Source: Actinomycetota bacterium
GTDB lineage: Bacteria > Actinomycetota > Acidimicrobiia > Acidimicrobiales > Ilumatobacteraceae
Length of the DNA: 64,000 bases
Assembly (NCBI GenBank): GCA_963169665.1
Contig: CAUJET010000056.1
Span: forward strand, 30,190-94,189
Direction of reading: 5' to 3'
Shown here: piece by piece, positions 30,291-40,696 of the stretch
How positions within the stretch are numbered: position 1 is the first letter of the stretch
Layout: each line of letters starts with the position of its first letter
Notes under the pieces: model-generated
Databases searched by the model: none
What the model was told of the DNA's origin: nothing
What the model saw: the letters and a program-made list of their open reading frames with translations, nothing else
Position numbers and translations under genes: made by a program

Positions 30291-31670
30291 CTAGCTGGTC
30301 GCGATGCGCTCGTAGTGCTCGATGTGGGCGAGCGCCGGCTCGCGCCACGACCAGTCGGCGGTCATCCCACGGCGCCGCATCGCATCGCGTCGCGGCCGGT
30401 TCGCGTGTGCGCGGGCGGCCCGGTGCCAGGCGTCGAGCAGGTGGATGCTGGTCGGCTGGGCCGCCGTCACGCCCGTGCCGCGGCCCGGGTCGGCGTCGAC
30501 GTCGACCACGGTGTCGTGCAGGCCGCCGACGTCGGTGACCACCGGCAACGTGCCGTAGCGCATGGCCTGCATCTGCGCGAGGCCGCACGGCTCGAACCGG
30601 CTGGGCATCAGGAACAGGTCGCCGCCCGCGAACAGCCGGTGGGCGAGCGCCTCGTCGTACCCCCGCACGAACGCGACCCGATCGGGCCGGGCGCCGGCGG
30701 CGCTGCTCAACGACTGGGCGAGATGCGCGTCGCCGTCCCCGAGCACGGCCACCTGACCGGGCAGCCGGTCGAGCAGCGGCAGCAGTGGCACGATGAGGTC
30801 GACGCCCTTCTGGTCGGCGAGCCGGGTAACGACGACGGCGAGCGGCCCGGGCAGCTCGGCGAGGCCGAGCTCGGCCCGCAACGCAGCCCGGTCGACCTCT
30901 TTGCCGGCGAGGTCGCCCACGTCGTAGGTGGCCGCGAGGTGCGGGTCGGTCGTCGGGTCCCAGGCCTCGGTGTCGATGCCGTTGCGGATGCCGACCAGCG
31001 CACGCCCCCGGTCGGTGAGCAGGCCGTCGAGGCCGAAGCCGCCCTCGGGCGTGAGGATCTCGCGGGCGTAGGTGGGACTCACCGTCACCACGACGTCGGC
31101 GAGGCGGATCGCCCCGGCGAGCGGGTTCACGTCGCCCACGAACTCGAACGCGTCGCGCTCGTGCGGGAACGCCCGCAGCCAGCCGCCGTTGGCCCGACCC
31201 TGGTAGCCGAGCGTGTGGATCGTGAGCATCGTCGGCGGGCGGGTGGCCAGGTGTGCGAGCGCGCTCGCCGTGTGCCAGTCGTTGAGGTGCAGCACGTCGG
31301 GGCCGCGCAGGTCGGCCAGCGCCGCGACGGCGGCGGAGAACCGGAAGAACCGGTCGTCGTTGTCGGGCCAACCCTGCCCGTCGGGCTGCAGGTACGGATG
31401 CGGACGGGCGATGCCGGGCACGTCGATCAGCGTGACGTCGAGTCCGTCGGCCGTGCGGCCACGCCTTGCCCGGGCCGGACGTGCCCACTCGACCACGTCG
31501 AGTTCGACGATCTCCTCGCCCTCGAGGGCCAGGCCCGTGTAGTCGGGCAACGCGATCTCGAGGTCGACGCCCTGGCGCCGCAGCTCGTCGGCGAGGCCGG
31601 CCGCGGCTGCGGCGAGCCCGCCGACGCGGACGAGTGGAGCGAGTTCAGCGGTGGCGAACAGGACCTTCAT
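30291..31670 (-). CDS. glgA: Glycogen synthase, GT5 type
   Basis: A 459-aa ADP-glucose:alpha-glucan glucosyltransferase-like protein with the GT5 starch-synthase N-terminal domain (HLNDWHTASALAHL, LTIHTLGYQG, NGIDTEAWDP) and the GT-B C-terminal motif SRFEPCGLAQMQAMRYGTLP. In most GlgA proteins the ADP-glucose-binding loop reads KxGGL; here it is RVGGL, a Lys to Arg change that could alter donor binding. A TACGGT box stands 8 nt before ATG 31670. It precedes glgC in the same transcriptional direction. Confidence 0.9.
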   Translation of the reverse strand: MKVLFATAELAPLVRVGGLAAAAAGLADELRRQGVDLEIALPDYTGLALEGEEIVELDVVEWARPARARRGRTADGLDVTLIDVPGIARPHPYLQPDGQGWPDNDDRFFRFSAAVAALADLRGPDVLHLNDWHTASALAHLATRPPTMLTIHTLGYQGRANGGWLRAFPHERDAFEFVGDVNPLAGAIRLADVVVTVSPTYAREILTPEGGFGLDGLLTDRGRALVGIRNGIDTEAWDPTTDPHLAATYDVGDLAGKEVDRAALRAELGLAELPGPLAVVVTRLADQKGVDLIVPLLPLLDRLPGQVAVLGDGDAHLAQSLSSAAGARPDRVAFVRGYDEALAHRLFAGGDLFLMPSRFEPCGLAQMQAMRYGTLPVVTDVGGLHDTVVDVDADPGRGTGVTAAQPTSIHLLDAWHRAARAHANRPRRDAMRRRGMTADWSWREPALAHIEHYERIATS

Positions 31671-31724
31671 CGACGGACACCGTACGCGACCGGGACGGTG
31701 AGGTCACACGGCCGCTCGCAGGCG

Positions 31725-32828
31725 TCAGGGGATCGGCAGCCCCGACGCCTGGTGGCGTCGCCAGCCCTGATAGCCGGCGACGCTGAACGTGAGCAGCACG
31801 AGCGCGCTCACGAAGAGCGCCGCCGGGCCGACCACGCTCGACGCCTCATGATCGTTCGAGTCGAGGATCAGGTACACGACGTAGACCACGTAGAAGGCGC
31901 AGAGGAGCAGGCCCTCCCATCGCTTGATCATGAACCCGTTCCACACGATCGGCAGCAGTACGAACGACACCGCGAGCATCACCGGGAAGTCGAGGCGCAG
32001 CGCAGCGTCGCTCACCGGGATGCCGTCGCCGGCGAGGAGTCCCGAGGCACCGAGCACGCACATCAGGTTGAAGATGTTCGAGCCGACCACGTTCCCGACC
32101 GCGATGTCTCGCTGACCACGGAACGCCGCCAACATCGAGGTGGCGAACTCGGGCAGCGAGGTGCCGACCGCCACCACGGTGAGGCCGATCACCAGGTCGC
32201 TCACACCGAGCTCGACCGCGATGTCGGTGGCCGAACCCACGAGCAGCTGTGACCCGAGCACGAGGATGCCGAGTCCGACCAGGACGAGGCCGATCTGCGC
32301 CCACATCGGCCGCTCGCGCACCGATCCCTCGATCGCCTCGTTCGCGGTGCGGTACTCGTCGGAGACGGTCTGCTGCTCCTTGCGCGCAGCCCGGATGAGC
32401 CAGACCGTGTAGGCGATGATGCCGGCGAACAGGATCGCACCGTCGACGCGGCCGACGGAGTTGTCGAGCGACATCACCAAGGCGACGATGCCGACCCCGA
32501 TCATGATCGGGATGTCGATCCGGATGATCCGCGCCGAGACGACCAGGCCACTCACGACGGCCGAGGCACCGAGGATCAGCAGGACGTTCACGATGTTGCT
32601 GCCGACCACATTGCCGAGCGCCACCTCCGTCTCTCCGGAGATCGCAGCGCTCGCGCTGACGGCGAACTCCGGCGCACTCGTTCCGAACGCCACGACCGTG
32701 AGGCCGACGACGACCGGCGCGATGCCGAGCCGCTCGGCGATGGCCGCCGCACCCTTGACGAGGAACTCGGCGCCCGCGACCAGACAGACGAGCCCGACCA
32801 GGAGCAGGGGGATCGTCGACGCGCTCAC
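31725..32828 (-). CDS. Na+/Ca2+ exchanger-type (CaCA) antiporter
   Basis: A 367-aa inner-membrane cation antiporter with about ten helices. The two alpha repeats are intact: GTSAPEF with GNVVGSN in the first half and GTSLPEF with GNVVGSN in the second, the ion-binding sequences of the YrbG/CaCA family. Start GTG 32828 follows the pepA stop codon by 6 bases, so it is probably read through from pepA. Confidence 0.92.
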   Translation of the reverse strand: MSASTIPLLLVGLVCLVAGAEFLVKGAAAIAERLGIAPVVVGLTVVAFGTSAPEFAVSASAAISGETEVALGNVVGSNIVNVLLILGASAVVSGLVVSARIIRIDIPIMIGVGIVALVMSLDNSVGRVDGAILFAGIIAYTVWLIRAARKEQQTVSDEYRTANEAIEGSVRERPMWAQIGLVLVGLGILVLGSQLLVGSATDIAVELGVSDLVIGLTVVAVGTSLPEFATSMLAAFRGQRDIAVGNVVGSNIFNLMCVLGASGLLAGDGIPVSDAALRLDFPVMLAVSFVLLPIVWNGFMIKRWEGLLLCAFYVVYVVYLILDSNDHEASSVVGPAALFVSALVLLTFSVAGYQGWRRHQASGLPIP

Positions 32829-32834
32829 GACGTG

Positions 32835-34313
<1,479 letters not shown>

Positions 34314-34411
34314 GGGCACGAAGTCTGCCGGAAAACGTGCCCGGAGCCGCGGTTCAGGTCATGTGGCGGTCGCAGTGCTGCGGTGGAGGTGGAGCCGACG
34401 CCGACCACCCG

Positions 34412-34957
34412 TCAGCGTTCTTTGGCGATCATGCTCGTGCCCTCGTGCCAACGGGCCATCGTCCACAGCAGATCCGACAGCCGGTTGAGGTAGGGCACCA
34501 CCTGCGACGGCGGCTCAGCGGCGCGCAGGGCCACGCGTTCGGCCCGCCGCACCACCGTGCGGCCGAGGTCGAGCCACGCCGCCACCACGTCACCGCCGGG
34601 CACCACGAACTCGGTGGGGTGCTCGAACTGCTCGTCGAGATCGTCGATCGTGCGCTCGAGCGCATCGACCATCGCCTCGGTCACCGACGACATGCCGGGC
34701 TGCAACTTCTCACGGTTCTCGGGCAGCGTCGCCAGCTCGGCCATCAGCACGTACAGGTCGCGCATGATCGGCACGAGCAGCGAGTCGATCGGCGACCCCG
34801 CACCGGCTTGGGCCCGGGCGAGGCCGAGCACCGCCTGCGCCTCGTCGACCGTGCCGTACGCGGTGGGCAGCTCGCTGTCCTTCGGCACCCGTCCGCCGTA
34901 GAAGAGACCGGTGCTCCCGTCGTCGCCGGCCTTGGTGTAGATGCGTTCGCGGGGCAT
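34412..34957 (-). CDS. Cob(I)alamin adenosyltransferase, PduO type
   Basis: A 181-aa enzyme transferring adenosyl from ATP to reduced B12. It shows RIYTKAGDDGSTGLFYGGRV at the N-terminus, YGTVDEAQA and the C-terminal RRAERVALRA and YLNRLSDLLW motifs that build the trimer active site. ATG 34957 is 6 nt from TACGGT (34969-34964), a leaderless start; a longer open frame upstream is unlikely. Its product would serve the mutase at 15408-16988. Confidence 0.94.
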   Translation of the reverse strand: MPRERIYTKAGDDGSTGLFYGGRVPKDSELPTAYGTVDEAQAVLGLARAQAGAGSPIDSLLVPIMRDLYVLMAELATLPENREKLQPGMSSVTEAMVDALERTIDDLDEQFEHPTEFVVPGGDVVAAWLDLGRTVVRRAERVALRAAEPPSQVVPYLNRLSDLLWTMARWHEGTSMIAKER

Positions 34958-35043
34958 CCGGTCACCGTACCGACGCCGTGCCCGGCATGGGAGATCGGGC
35001 CCGGAGTGGCTGCTCACGATGGCCGTCCGGCCCGCCATCGGAC

Positions 35044-35061
35044 GATGGTCGTACGACCATC
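35044..35061. promoter_or_regulatory. Perfect 18-bp palindrome upstream of YceI gene
   Basis: GATGGTCGTACGACCATC is a perfect palindrome in the 233-base space between the adenosyltransferase and the YceI-family gene. Its form suits a dimeric regulator site. Which gene it controls is not evident. Confidence 0.4.
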
Positions 35062-35079
35062 TCTCACCGTTCTCTCACC
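35062..35079 (+). promoter_or_regulatory. Direct repeat TCTCACC-N4-TCTCACC
   Basis: Two identical 7-bp units start at 35062 and 35073, an 11-bp period that places both on the same DNA face. OmpR/PhoP-type response regulators of actinobacteria bind repeats of this spacing. It touches the palindrome at 35044-35061. The assignment is inference. Confidence 0.35.
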
Positions 35080-35190
35080 AGCTGCCCCGTGCTTGCGCCC
35101 GCAACCTCTGTCATCATGAGGCCGTCCGAGCGCGCCGACCCCATCGCCGCACCCCGCCAAGCCCCCGGACCTCACGAGGAGCAGCCCCGT

Positions 35191-35970
35191 ATGAGCAAGC
35201 CCAAGAAGATCGTCCTCGCCCTGTGCGCGGTCGCCATCATCGGTGTCGTGGTCGGCTACGGCTACATCCTGTTCATCAAGGAAGACGCCCCCGACGCGCT
35301 CGACGCGGGTGACCTCGACGCCGCGCTCGGCGCCGACAGCGAGACCACGGTGGCGACCGAGGCACCCGCCGCGACCGAGGCCCCGACGGCGACCGAGGCC
35401 CCCGTTGCGACCGAGGCCCCCACCGCGACCGAGGCCTCTGCCACCGACGGCGTCGACGGGGTGTGGAACATCAGCACCGACTCGACGCTCGGCTACCGCG
35501 TGAGCGAGGTGCTCGGCGGCGTCGACACCGAGGGCGCCGGCCGCACCAACCAGGTCACCGGCACGCTCACCATCGAGGGCACCGCGGCCACCGCTGCCGA
35601 GTTCACCGTCCAGATGGCGACGATCACCAGCGACAGCGACCGCCGCGATGGCCAGTTCAACGATCGCATCATGAGCACCAGCGAGTTCCCCATCTCGACG
35701 TTCGTGCTCACCGCGCCGATCGACTTCGGCACCGTCCCGGCCGAGGGCGAGCCCATCACTGCGACGGCCACCGGTGACCTCACCCTGCGCGGTGTCACCA
35801 ATTCCGTCACCTTCGAGGTGACGGCGCAGCTCGAGGGCGGCCGGATCGGCGTGCTCGGGACGATCCCGATCCTGTTCTCCGATTACTCGATCCCCGACCC
35901 GTCGAACGGCTTCGCGACCGTGAAGGACAACGGGCTCCTCGAGTTCGTCCTCGTCTTCGACAAGGACTGA
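35191..35970 (+). CDS. Membrane-anchored YceI-family protein
   Basis: A 259-aa protein with an N-terminal membrane anchor (KKIVLALCAVAIIGVVVGYG), a low-complexity linker of ATEAPx repeats (about residues 54-84), and a C-terminal YceI lipocalin-like domain (VWNISTDSTLGYRV, RRDGQFNDRIMSTSEFP, GDLTLRGVTNSVTFEVTAQL). YceI proteins bind isoprenoid or other amphiphilic molecules outside the cytoplasm. GAGGAG about 9 nt before ATG 35191 supports this start. A perfect inverted repeat directly follows the stop. Confidence 0.88.
   Translation: MSKPKKIVLALCAVAIIGVVVGYGYILFIKEDAPDALDAGDLDAALGADSETTVATEAPAATEAPTATEAPVATEAPTATEASATDGVDGVWNISTDSTLGYRVSEVLGGVDTEGAGRTNQVTGTLTIEGTAATAAEFTVQMATITSDSDRRDGQFNDRIMSTSEFPISTFVLTAPIDFGTVPAEGEPITATATGDLTLRGVTNSVTFEVTAQLEGGRIGVLGTIPILFSDYSIPDPSNGFATVKDNGLLEFVLVFDKD
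35353..35442 (+). repeat. 18-bp coding tandem repeat (ATEAPx linker)
   Basis: Five in-frame units beginning GCGACCGAGG at 35353, 35371, 35389, 35407 and 35425 encode the extracytoplasmic linker of the YceI protein. Such repeats can change linker length by slippage. Confidence 0.9.
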
Positions 35971-35972
35971 GC

Positions 35973-36001
35973 CTGCCGGGCTGCCCGGTTCAGCCCGGCA
36001 G
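35973..36001. terminator. Bidirectional hairpin between YceI and kinase genes
   Basis: CTGCCGGGCTG at 35973-35983 pairs perfectly with CAGCCCGGCAG at 35991-36001 around a 7-base loop. It starts just after the YceI stop codon and includes the stop codon of the convergent gene, so it can serve both transcripts. No U-tract is present. Confidence 0.6.
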
Positions 36002-36685
36002 CCCGTGGGCCGCGGCGAAGGCCCGCACGCGTGCCTTCTCGCGGTCGTACGCGTTCTTGTCGGCGAGGCGGAGCTCGCACACCTCGGTGATCCATCGACG
36101 CGCCGCATCGTCGAGCGGAATCCGTTCGACGAAGGCATCGGTGAGCGCATTGCGCACCCGCTGGAGCAACGGCCGCAGCAGGATCGGCACACCGTCGGGA
36201 GAGCTCGTCACCATCACCATCCAGCTGTACATCACGTCGGCCAACGGATCGCCGATCGCGACATTGCTCCAGTCGATGACGACCGGTCCGCGCGACGTGA
36301 GCATCACGTTGTCGGGGTGGAGGTCGAAGTGCAGGATCGACTCGCCGTCGCTGTGCCGCCGCAGCTCGAGGCCGTCGATCGGCACACGGTGCACCTGTGC
36401 CTGCAGCTCGGCGAGCTGCCGGCCGATCGCGGCGGCACGCCACGGCTTCGACTTCAACACGTCGAGCATCGAGGGTCCGTCGAGACGCTCCATCACCATG
36501 TCGGTGCCGTCAGCGGAGAACACCTCGGGCACGGGAGCGCCGTGGGCGCGCAGGTGCGCCATCGCTCTGGCCTCGATCTCGACCGACCCGGCCGCCGCCG
36601 TGCGGTAGCGACGCAGCACCCGTCCGCCGCCCAGGTCGTACACGTCAGCAGCTCGCCCTCGGCCGATGAGTGGCAACTCTCCCAT
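35990..36685 (-). CDS. Aminoglycoside phosphotransferase (APH)-fold kinase
   Basis: A 231-aa small-molecule kinase-like protein. LHFDLHPDNVML is the catalytic loop with Asp and Asn, and VIDWSNVAIGDP supplies the metal-binding Asp; RVLRRY may carry the ATP-contacting basic residues near the N-terminus. Family members phosphorylate sugars, choline, amino acids or antibiotics; nothing here points to drug resistance. ATG 36685 is 6 nt from TAGGGT (36697-36692). Confidence 0.85.
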   Translation of the reverse strand: MGELPLIGRGRAADVYDLGGGRVLRRYRTAAAGSVEIEARAMAHLRAHGAPVPEVFSADGTDMVMERLDGPSMLDVLKSKPWRAAAIGRQLAELQAQVHRVPIDGLELRRHSDGESILHFDLHPDNVMLTSRGPVVIDWSNVAIGDPLADVMYSWMVMVTSSPDGVPILLRPLLQRVRNALTDAFVERIPLDDAARRWITEVCELRLADKNAYDREKARVRAFAAAHGLPG

Positions 36686-36738
36686 CCCCGAACCCTATGC
36701 GGCCGAGCGTGTGCCCGACGCCGGGTCGTCCCGGCGCG

Positions 36739-38529
36739 TCAGCCGACGTTGGGCTGGCTGCGGGCCCACGCATCGGCGAGTGCCGCATACCGGCCGCCGA
36801 GCGCGACCAGCTCGTCATGGGTGCCGAGCTCGACGAGCTTGGCATGGTCGACCACGGCGATCCGGTCGGCGCGGCGCACCGTCGACAGGCGGTGCGCCAC
36901 CACGATCACCGTGCGGCCGGTCATCAGGTGTTCGAGCGCACGCTCGACGACCACCTCGGTGCCGGGGTCGAGGTTGCTCGTCGCCTCGTCGAGCACCAGC
37001 ACCGCGGGATCGACGAGCGCAGCGCGTGCGAGCGAGATGAGCTGTCGCTCCCCTGCCGACAACCGCGACCCACGCTCGCGCACCTCGGTCTCGAGCCCGT
37101 CGGCGAACTCCTCGAACCGCTCGAGCGCGCCGATGCGGTCGAGCGCCTGGGCCACCTCGTCGTCGGAGGCGCCCGGCCGGGCGACGCGGATGTTGTCGCG
37201 GATCGTGCCACCGAACAGGAAGCCCTCCTGCGGCACCACCACCACCCGTTCGCGCAACGACGCCATCGACGCGAGGCGCAGGTCGATGTCGCCGAACGTG
37301 ACGTATCCCTCGGTCGGGTCGTAGAGCCGCGAGAGCAGCTTCGCCAACGTGCTCTTGCCGGCACCCGTGGGGCCGACGAGCGCGAGCCGTTCCCCGGGAG
37401 CGACGCTGATCGACACGTGCGTGAGCGCCGATCGCTCGGCGCCGTCGTAGCGGAACGTGAGGTCGTGCGCAGTGAGCGTGCCGCGAGCCGGCAGCACGAC
37501 CGGCTTGGGGTGCTCGGCCACGTCGGGCTCGGCGTCGATCAACGCGTAGAGCTTGTGCAACGAGGCGGCCGCCGATTGCACCGTGTTGTACAGCTGCGAG
37601 AGCTGCTGCACCGGTTCGAACAGGTTGGCGAGCAGCAGTACGAACGCGGCGACGGTGCCGACGGTGATGCTCCCCTGGTGCGACAGCCAGCCGCCGACGC
37701 CGACGATGAGGGCGATCGCGAACACACCCACCCACTCGACGAGGCCGAAGTACCAGACGCTGATCCGCACGCTGTGCAGGTGCGAGCCGTAGAGCGCCCG
37801 GTTGGTGACGTGGAAGCGGCGGATCTGCTCGTCCTGGCGGTCGTAGGCCTGGATCACGCGCACACCGGCGATGCTCTCCTGCAGCGACGACAGGTTCTGG
37901 CCCACCTTCTCGCGCACGTCGAGGTAGGCCTTGTTCGACTGCCGCTGGAAGCGCACCGACGCGACGATGATGATCGGCAGCACCACCAGCACCACCAGCG
38001 TCAGCTCCCAGCTGATCACGGCGAGCACGACGAGCGTGATCACGAGCAGCAGGCCGGCCTGCACGAACTGCAGCAGACCCCACTGGATGAGTTCGCTCAT
38101 GCTCTCGATGTCAGCTGTCATGCGAGCGACGAGCACACCGGCCTTGTTGCGGTCGTAGAACGCCATCGACTGCGCCTGCAACCGGTCGAACACCCGCACG
38201 CGGAGGTCGCGCAGGAAGCCCTCACCTGCATTGTTGATCGCGAGGTACTGCTGGCGCCCGACGACGTAGTTGACCGCGACGACCACGAGGTAGGCGACGA
38301 TGGCGGTGTTGAGCGCCGACGCGTTCTCCTTCGCCAGGCCCTGGTCGTAGGCGAACTTCACCAGCAGCGGTCCGGCCACCGTGCAGATGGTCGACACGGT
38401 GACGAACCCGATCGCGAGGTAGATCCACCGCTTGTACGGTTCGGCGAACTCGACCGAGCGGCGGAGCACCCGGTTGGTCTCGCTGCGATCGAGGCGGTCC
38501 TCGTCGCTGATCGCGCTGGCGGCCCACAT
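36739..38529 (-). CDS. ABC exporter half-transporter, canonical ATPase
   Basis: A 596-aa fused membrane/ATPase subunit. Six helices (about residues 40-320) precede an ATPase domain with Walker A GPTGAGKST, signature LSAGERQLISLARA, Walker B VLVLDEATSNLD with the catalytic Glu, and the switch His (VVAHRLST). Start ATG 38529 lies 1 base after the stop of the upstream partner (TGACATG), so the two are translated together and probably form a heterodimer. Confidence 0.93.
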   Translation of the reverse strand: MWAASAISDEDRLDRSETNRVLRRSVEFAEPYKRWIYLAIGFVTVSTICTVAGPLLVKFAYDQGLAKENASALNTAIVAYLVVVAVNYVVGRQQYLAINNAGEGFLRDLRVRVFDRLQAQSMAFYDRNKAGVLVARMTADIESMSELIQWGLLQFVQAGLLLVITLVVLAVISWELTLVVLVVLPIIIVASVRFQRQSNKAYLDVREKVGQNLSSLQESIAGVRVIQAYDRQDEQIRRFHVTNRALYGSHLHSVRISVWYFGLVEWVGVFAIALIVGVGGWLSHQGSITVGTVAAFVLLLANLFEPVQQLSQLYNTVQSAAASLHKLYALIDAEPDVAEHPKPVVLPARGTLTAHDLTFRYDGAERSALTHVSISVAPGERLALVGPTGAGKSTLAKLLSRLYDPTEGYVTFGDIDLRLASMASLRERVVVVPQEGFLFGGTIRDNIRVARPGASDDEVAQALDRIGALERFEEFADGLETEVRERGSRLSAGERQLISLARAALVDPAVLVLDEATSNLDPGTEVVVERALEHLMTGRTVIVVAHRLSTVRRADRIAVVDHAKLVELGTHDELVALGGRYAALADAWARSQPNVG

Positions 38530-38530
38530 G

Positions 38531-40339
38531 TCAGCTGCCCACCTGGTCACTGGCCACCTGATCGCCGGCGCCCCCAGCATCTGCTGTCTCCGCGGCCTCA
38601 CGCTCTTCCTCGGTGAGGGCGGCGAGCACCTCGCGATACCGCTCGCTCGTCTCGAGCAGCTCGTCGTGAGTACCGCTCGCGGCGACCCGGCCGTCGTCGA
38701 CGAGCACCACCTTGTCGGCCAGTGCGATCGTGCCCGGTCGATGGGCGATCACGATCGTGGTGCGCCCCTGCATCACCGTCGCCATCGCGTCGCGGATCTC
38801 GTGCTCCTTCGACGGGTCGACCGCGCTCGTCGCGTCGTCGAGCACCAACACCCGTGGATCGGCGAGGATCGCCCGTGCGATCGCGATGCGCTGGCGTTGG
38901 CCGCCGCTCAACGAGAAGCCACGCTCACCGATCACCGTCGCGTACCCCTCGGGCAGGCGCATCACGAAGTCATGCGCGCCCGCCAGCCGCGCCGCCCGCT
39001 CGACCTCGGCCGGATCGGCATCGGGCCGGGCGAACGCGATGTTGCCGAACACCGAGTCGTTGAACAGGAACGTGTCCTCGAAGACGATCCCGACCGCGTG
39101 ACGGAGATCGGTGAGCCGCAGATCGCGCACGTCGACACCGTCGATCTTCACCATCCCGTCCTGCACGTCGTAGAAGCGGGTGAGCAGCCGCGCGACCGTG
39201 CTCTTGCCGCTGCCGGTACCGCCGACCAACGCCACCGACTCGCCGGGAGCGATGGTGAGGTCGAACCCTCGCAGCACCGGCACAGCCGGGTCGTAACCGA
39301 ACGTGACGTGACGGAATCGCACCGCCCCGAGCGCGCCGTCCTGCGGCAACTGGTGCGGCTTGGGCGGATCGGCCACCTCGGGCACCGTCGACAGCACCTC
39401 GTTGACCCGCAGGAGCGCAGCGGCCGCACGCTGGCCGAACGCGACCGTCATGCCGAGGTTGCGCAGCGGGAAGATCAGCAGCGCGATGTACTGCATGAAC
39501 TCGAGCATCTGGCCCCGGGTCATGTCGCCGTTCAGCACCCGGTGACCGCCGATCGCGAGCACGGCGATCATGCCGATGTTCGGCAACAGGTCGAGCGCCG
39601 GCAGGAACGTGCTGCGGATGCGGGCCGACTCGAGCGACTCACGACGGATGTCGTCGGCCTCCACGCGCAGCTTCGCCGCCTGCACGCCTTCGGCGCCGAA
39701 TCCCTTGATCACCCGGATGCCGCTGACGCTCTCCTCCACCACGGTCGCGAGCTGCGCCTGCTCGGCCTGCACGGCGAGCACCGCCGGGTGGATGCTGCGC
39801 GAGAAGCGCTGCGCCAACAGGTTCACCACGGGCAGGGGTGCAAGGGCGATGAGCGCCAGCAGCGGCTGCGAGGTGAACAGCACCACGACGACCGCGATCA
39901 CCATCGCCAGGTTCGACGCCGTGATCGGGATCATCACCACGAACCCCTGGATCTGCTGGAGATCGCTCGACGCCCGGCTCATCAGCTGACCCGTCTGCGT
40001 GTGGTCGTGATAGCCGACGTGCAGCTTCATGATGTGGGCGAACAACTGCTCGCGCAGGCGGGTCTCGGTGAGGCGGCTCTCCCGGAACGCGATCCAGCGC
40101 CGCCACCCCGAGAACACGCCGGCGATCACCGCGACCGCGGCGATCAGGCCCGACCAGAACCACAGCAAGTCGCGTCCGATCACGCCCTTGTCGACGGCCA
40201 GCCGGGTGAGCCGCGGCACCGTGACCTTGCCGGCGCTCCACAGCAGACCGACGACCATCCCGGCGATCAGACCCCTGCGCTGCTCGTGCAGCACCCGGCG
40301 CAGCAGCGGCCAGCCGGAGGTGGGACGAGCGGGATCCAT
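38531..40339 (-). CDS. ABC exporter half-transporter, degenerate ATP site
   Basis: A 602-aa partner of the downstream half-transporter, with six helices and an ATPase domain: Walker A GGTGSGKST, signature LSGGQRQRIAIARA, and Walker B VLVLDDATSAVD, where the catalytic Glu is replaced by Asp. One degenerate and one canonical site is the pattern of heterodimeric exporters such as BmrCD or TM287/288. ATG 40339 lies 8 nt from TAGAGT (40353-40348). Cargo is unknown; lipids or drugs are usual. Confidence 0.92.
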   Translation of the reverse strand: MDPARPTSGWPLLRRVLHEQRRGLIAGMVVGLLWSAGKVTVPRLTRLAVDKGVIGRDLLWFWSGLIAAVAVIAGVFSGWRRWIAFRESRLTETRLREQLFAHIMKLHVGYHDHTQTGQLMSRASSDLQQIQGFVVMIPITASNLAMVIAVVVVLFTSQPLLALIALAPLPVVNLLAQRFSRSIHPAVLAVQAEQAQLATVVEESVSGIRVIKGFGAEGVQAAKLRVEADDIRRESLESARIRSTFLPALDLLPNIGMIAVLAIGGHRVLNGDMTRGQMLEFMQYIALLIFPLRNLGMTVAFGQRAAAALLRVNEVLSTVPEVADPPKPHQLPQDGALGAVRFRHVTFGYDPAVPVLRGFDLTIAPGESVALVGGTGSGKSTVARLLTRFYDVQDGMVKIDGVDVRDLRLTDLRHAVGIVFEDTFLFNDSVFGNIAFARPDADPAEVERAARLAGAHDFVMRLPEGYATVIGERGFSLSGGQRQRIAIARAILADPRVLVLDDATSAVDPSKEHEIRDAMATVMQGRTTIVIAHRPGTIALADKVVLVDDGRVAASGTHDELLETSERYREVLAALTEEEREAAETADAGGAGDQVASDQVGS

Positions 40340-40400
40340 CTCGGCCGACTCTAGGCAGGCGTGTCCCCCACGGGCCGGTCCGGGCGTACGATCGAACGCC

Positions 40401-40670
40401 ATGGACCTGTTGGCCTGGATCGTCGTCGGCTTCCTCGCAGGCGGCATCGCCCGTTGGATCGTGAAGGACGATCGCAGTGGGTGTCTCTACACCATCGGCG
40501 TCGGCATCCTCGGCGCACTCATCGGCGGCGGTCTGGTGCGCGCCGCCGGCATCGACAACGACGACACCGAGTTCCTCGCGTCGGTGGGCACGGCGATCGT
40601 GGGCGCCATTCTGTTACTGCTGGTGCTGCAGGCCCTCGCCGGACGCACACGTCGTCGAACCCGCCGCTGA
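40401..40670 (+). CDS. GlsB/YeaQ/YmgE-family small membrane protein
   Basis: An 89-aa protein with three hydrophobic segments and two glycine-rich motifs (VGFLAGGIARWIV, GILGALIGGGL), the transglycosylase-associated/YmgE pattern often linked to stress. A TACGAT box (40387-40392) is 8 nt before ATG 40401. It is divergent from the ABC operon across about 60 bases and convergent with the ArsC-like selenoprotein gene. Confidence 0.85.
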   Translation: MDLLAWIVVGFLAGGIARWIVKDDRSGCLYTIGVGILGALIGGGLVRAAGIDNDDTEFLASVGTAIVGAILLLLVLQALAGRTRRRTRR

Positions 40671-40678
40671 CCCGGTCC

Positions 40679-40696
40679 GCTGATCCCGCGATCAGC
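40679..40696. terminator. Hairpin between GlsB-like and ArsC-like genes
   Basis: GCTGATC (40679-40685) and GATCAGC (40690-40696) form a perfect 7-bp stem with a CCGC loop between two convergent genes, and the minus-strand stop codon is in the right arm. It could stop both transcripts, although no U-tract follows. Confidence 0.5.

Noticed and set aside
28782..32252. Very long plus-strand open frame of over 1100 codons
   Set aside because: It runs antisense through the pilin-like, glgC, glgA and exchanger genes; no family resemblance and biased composition show it is an artefact of high G+C.
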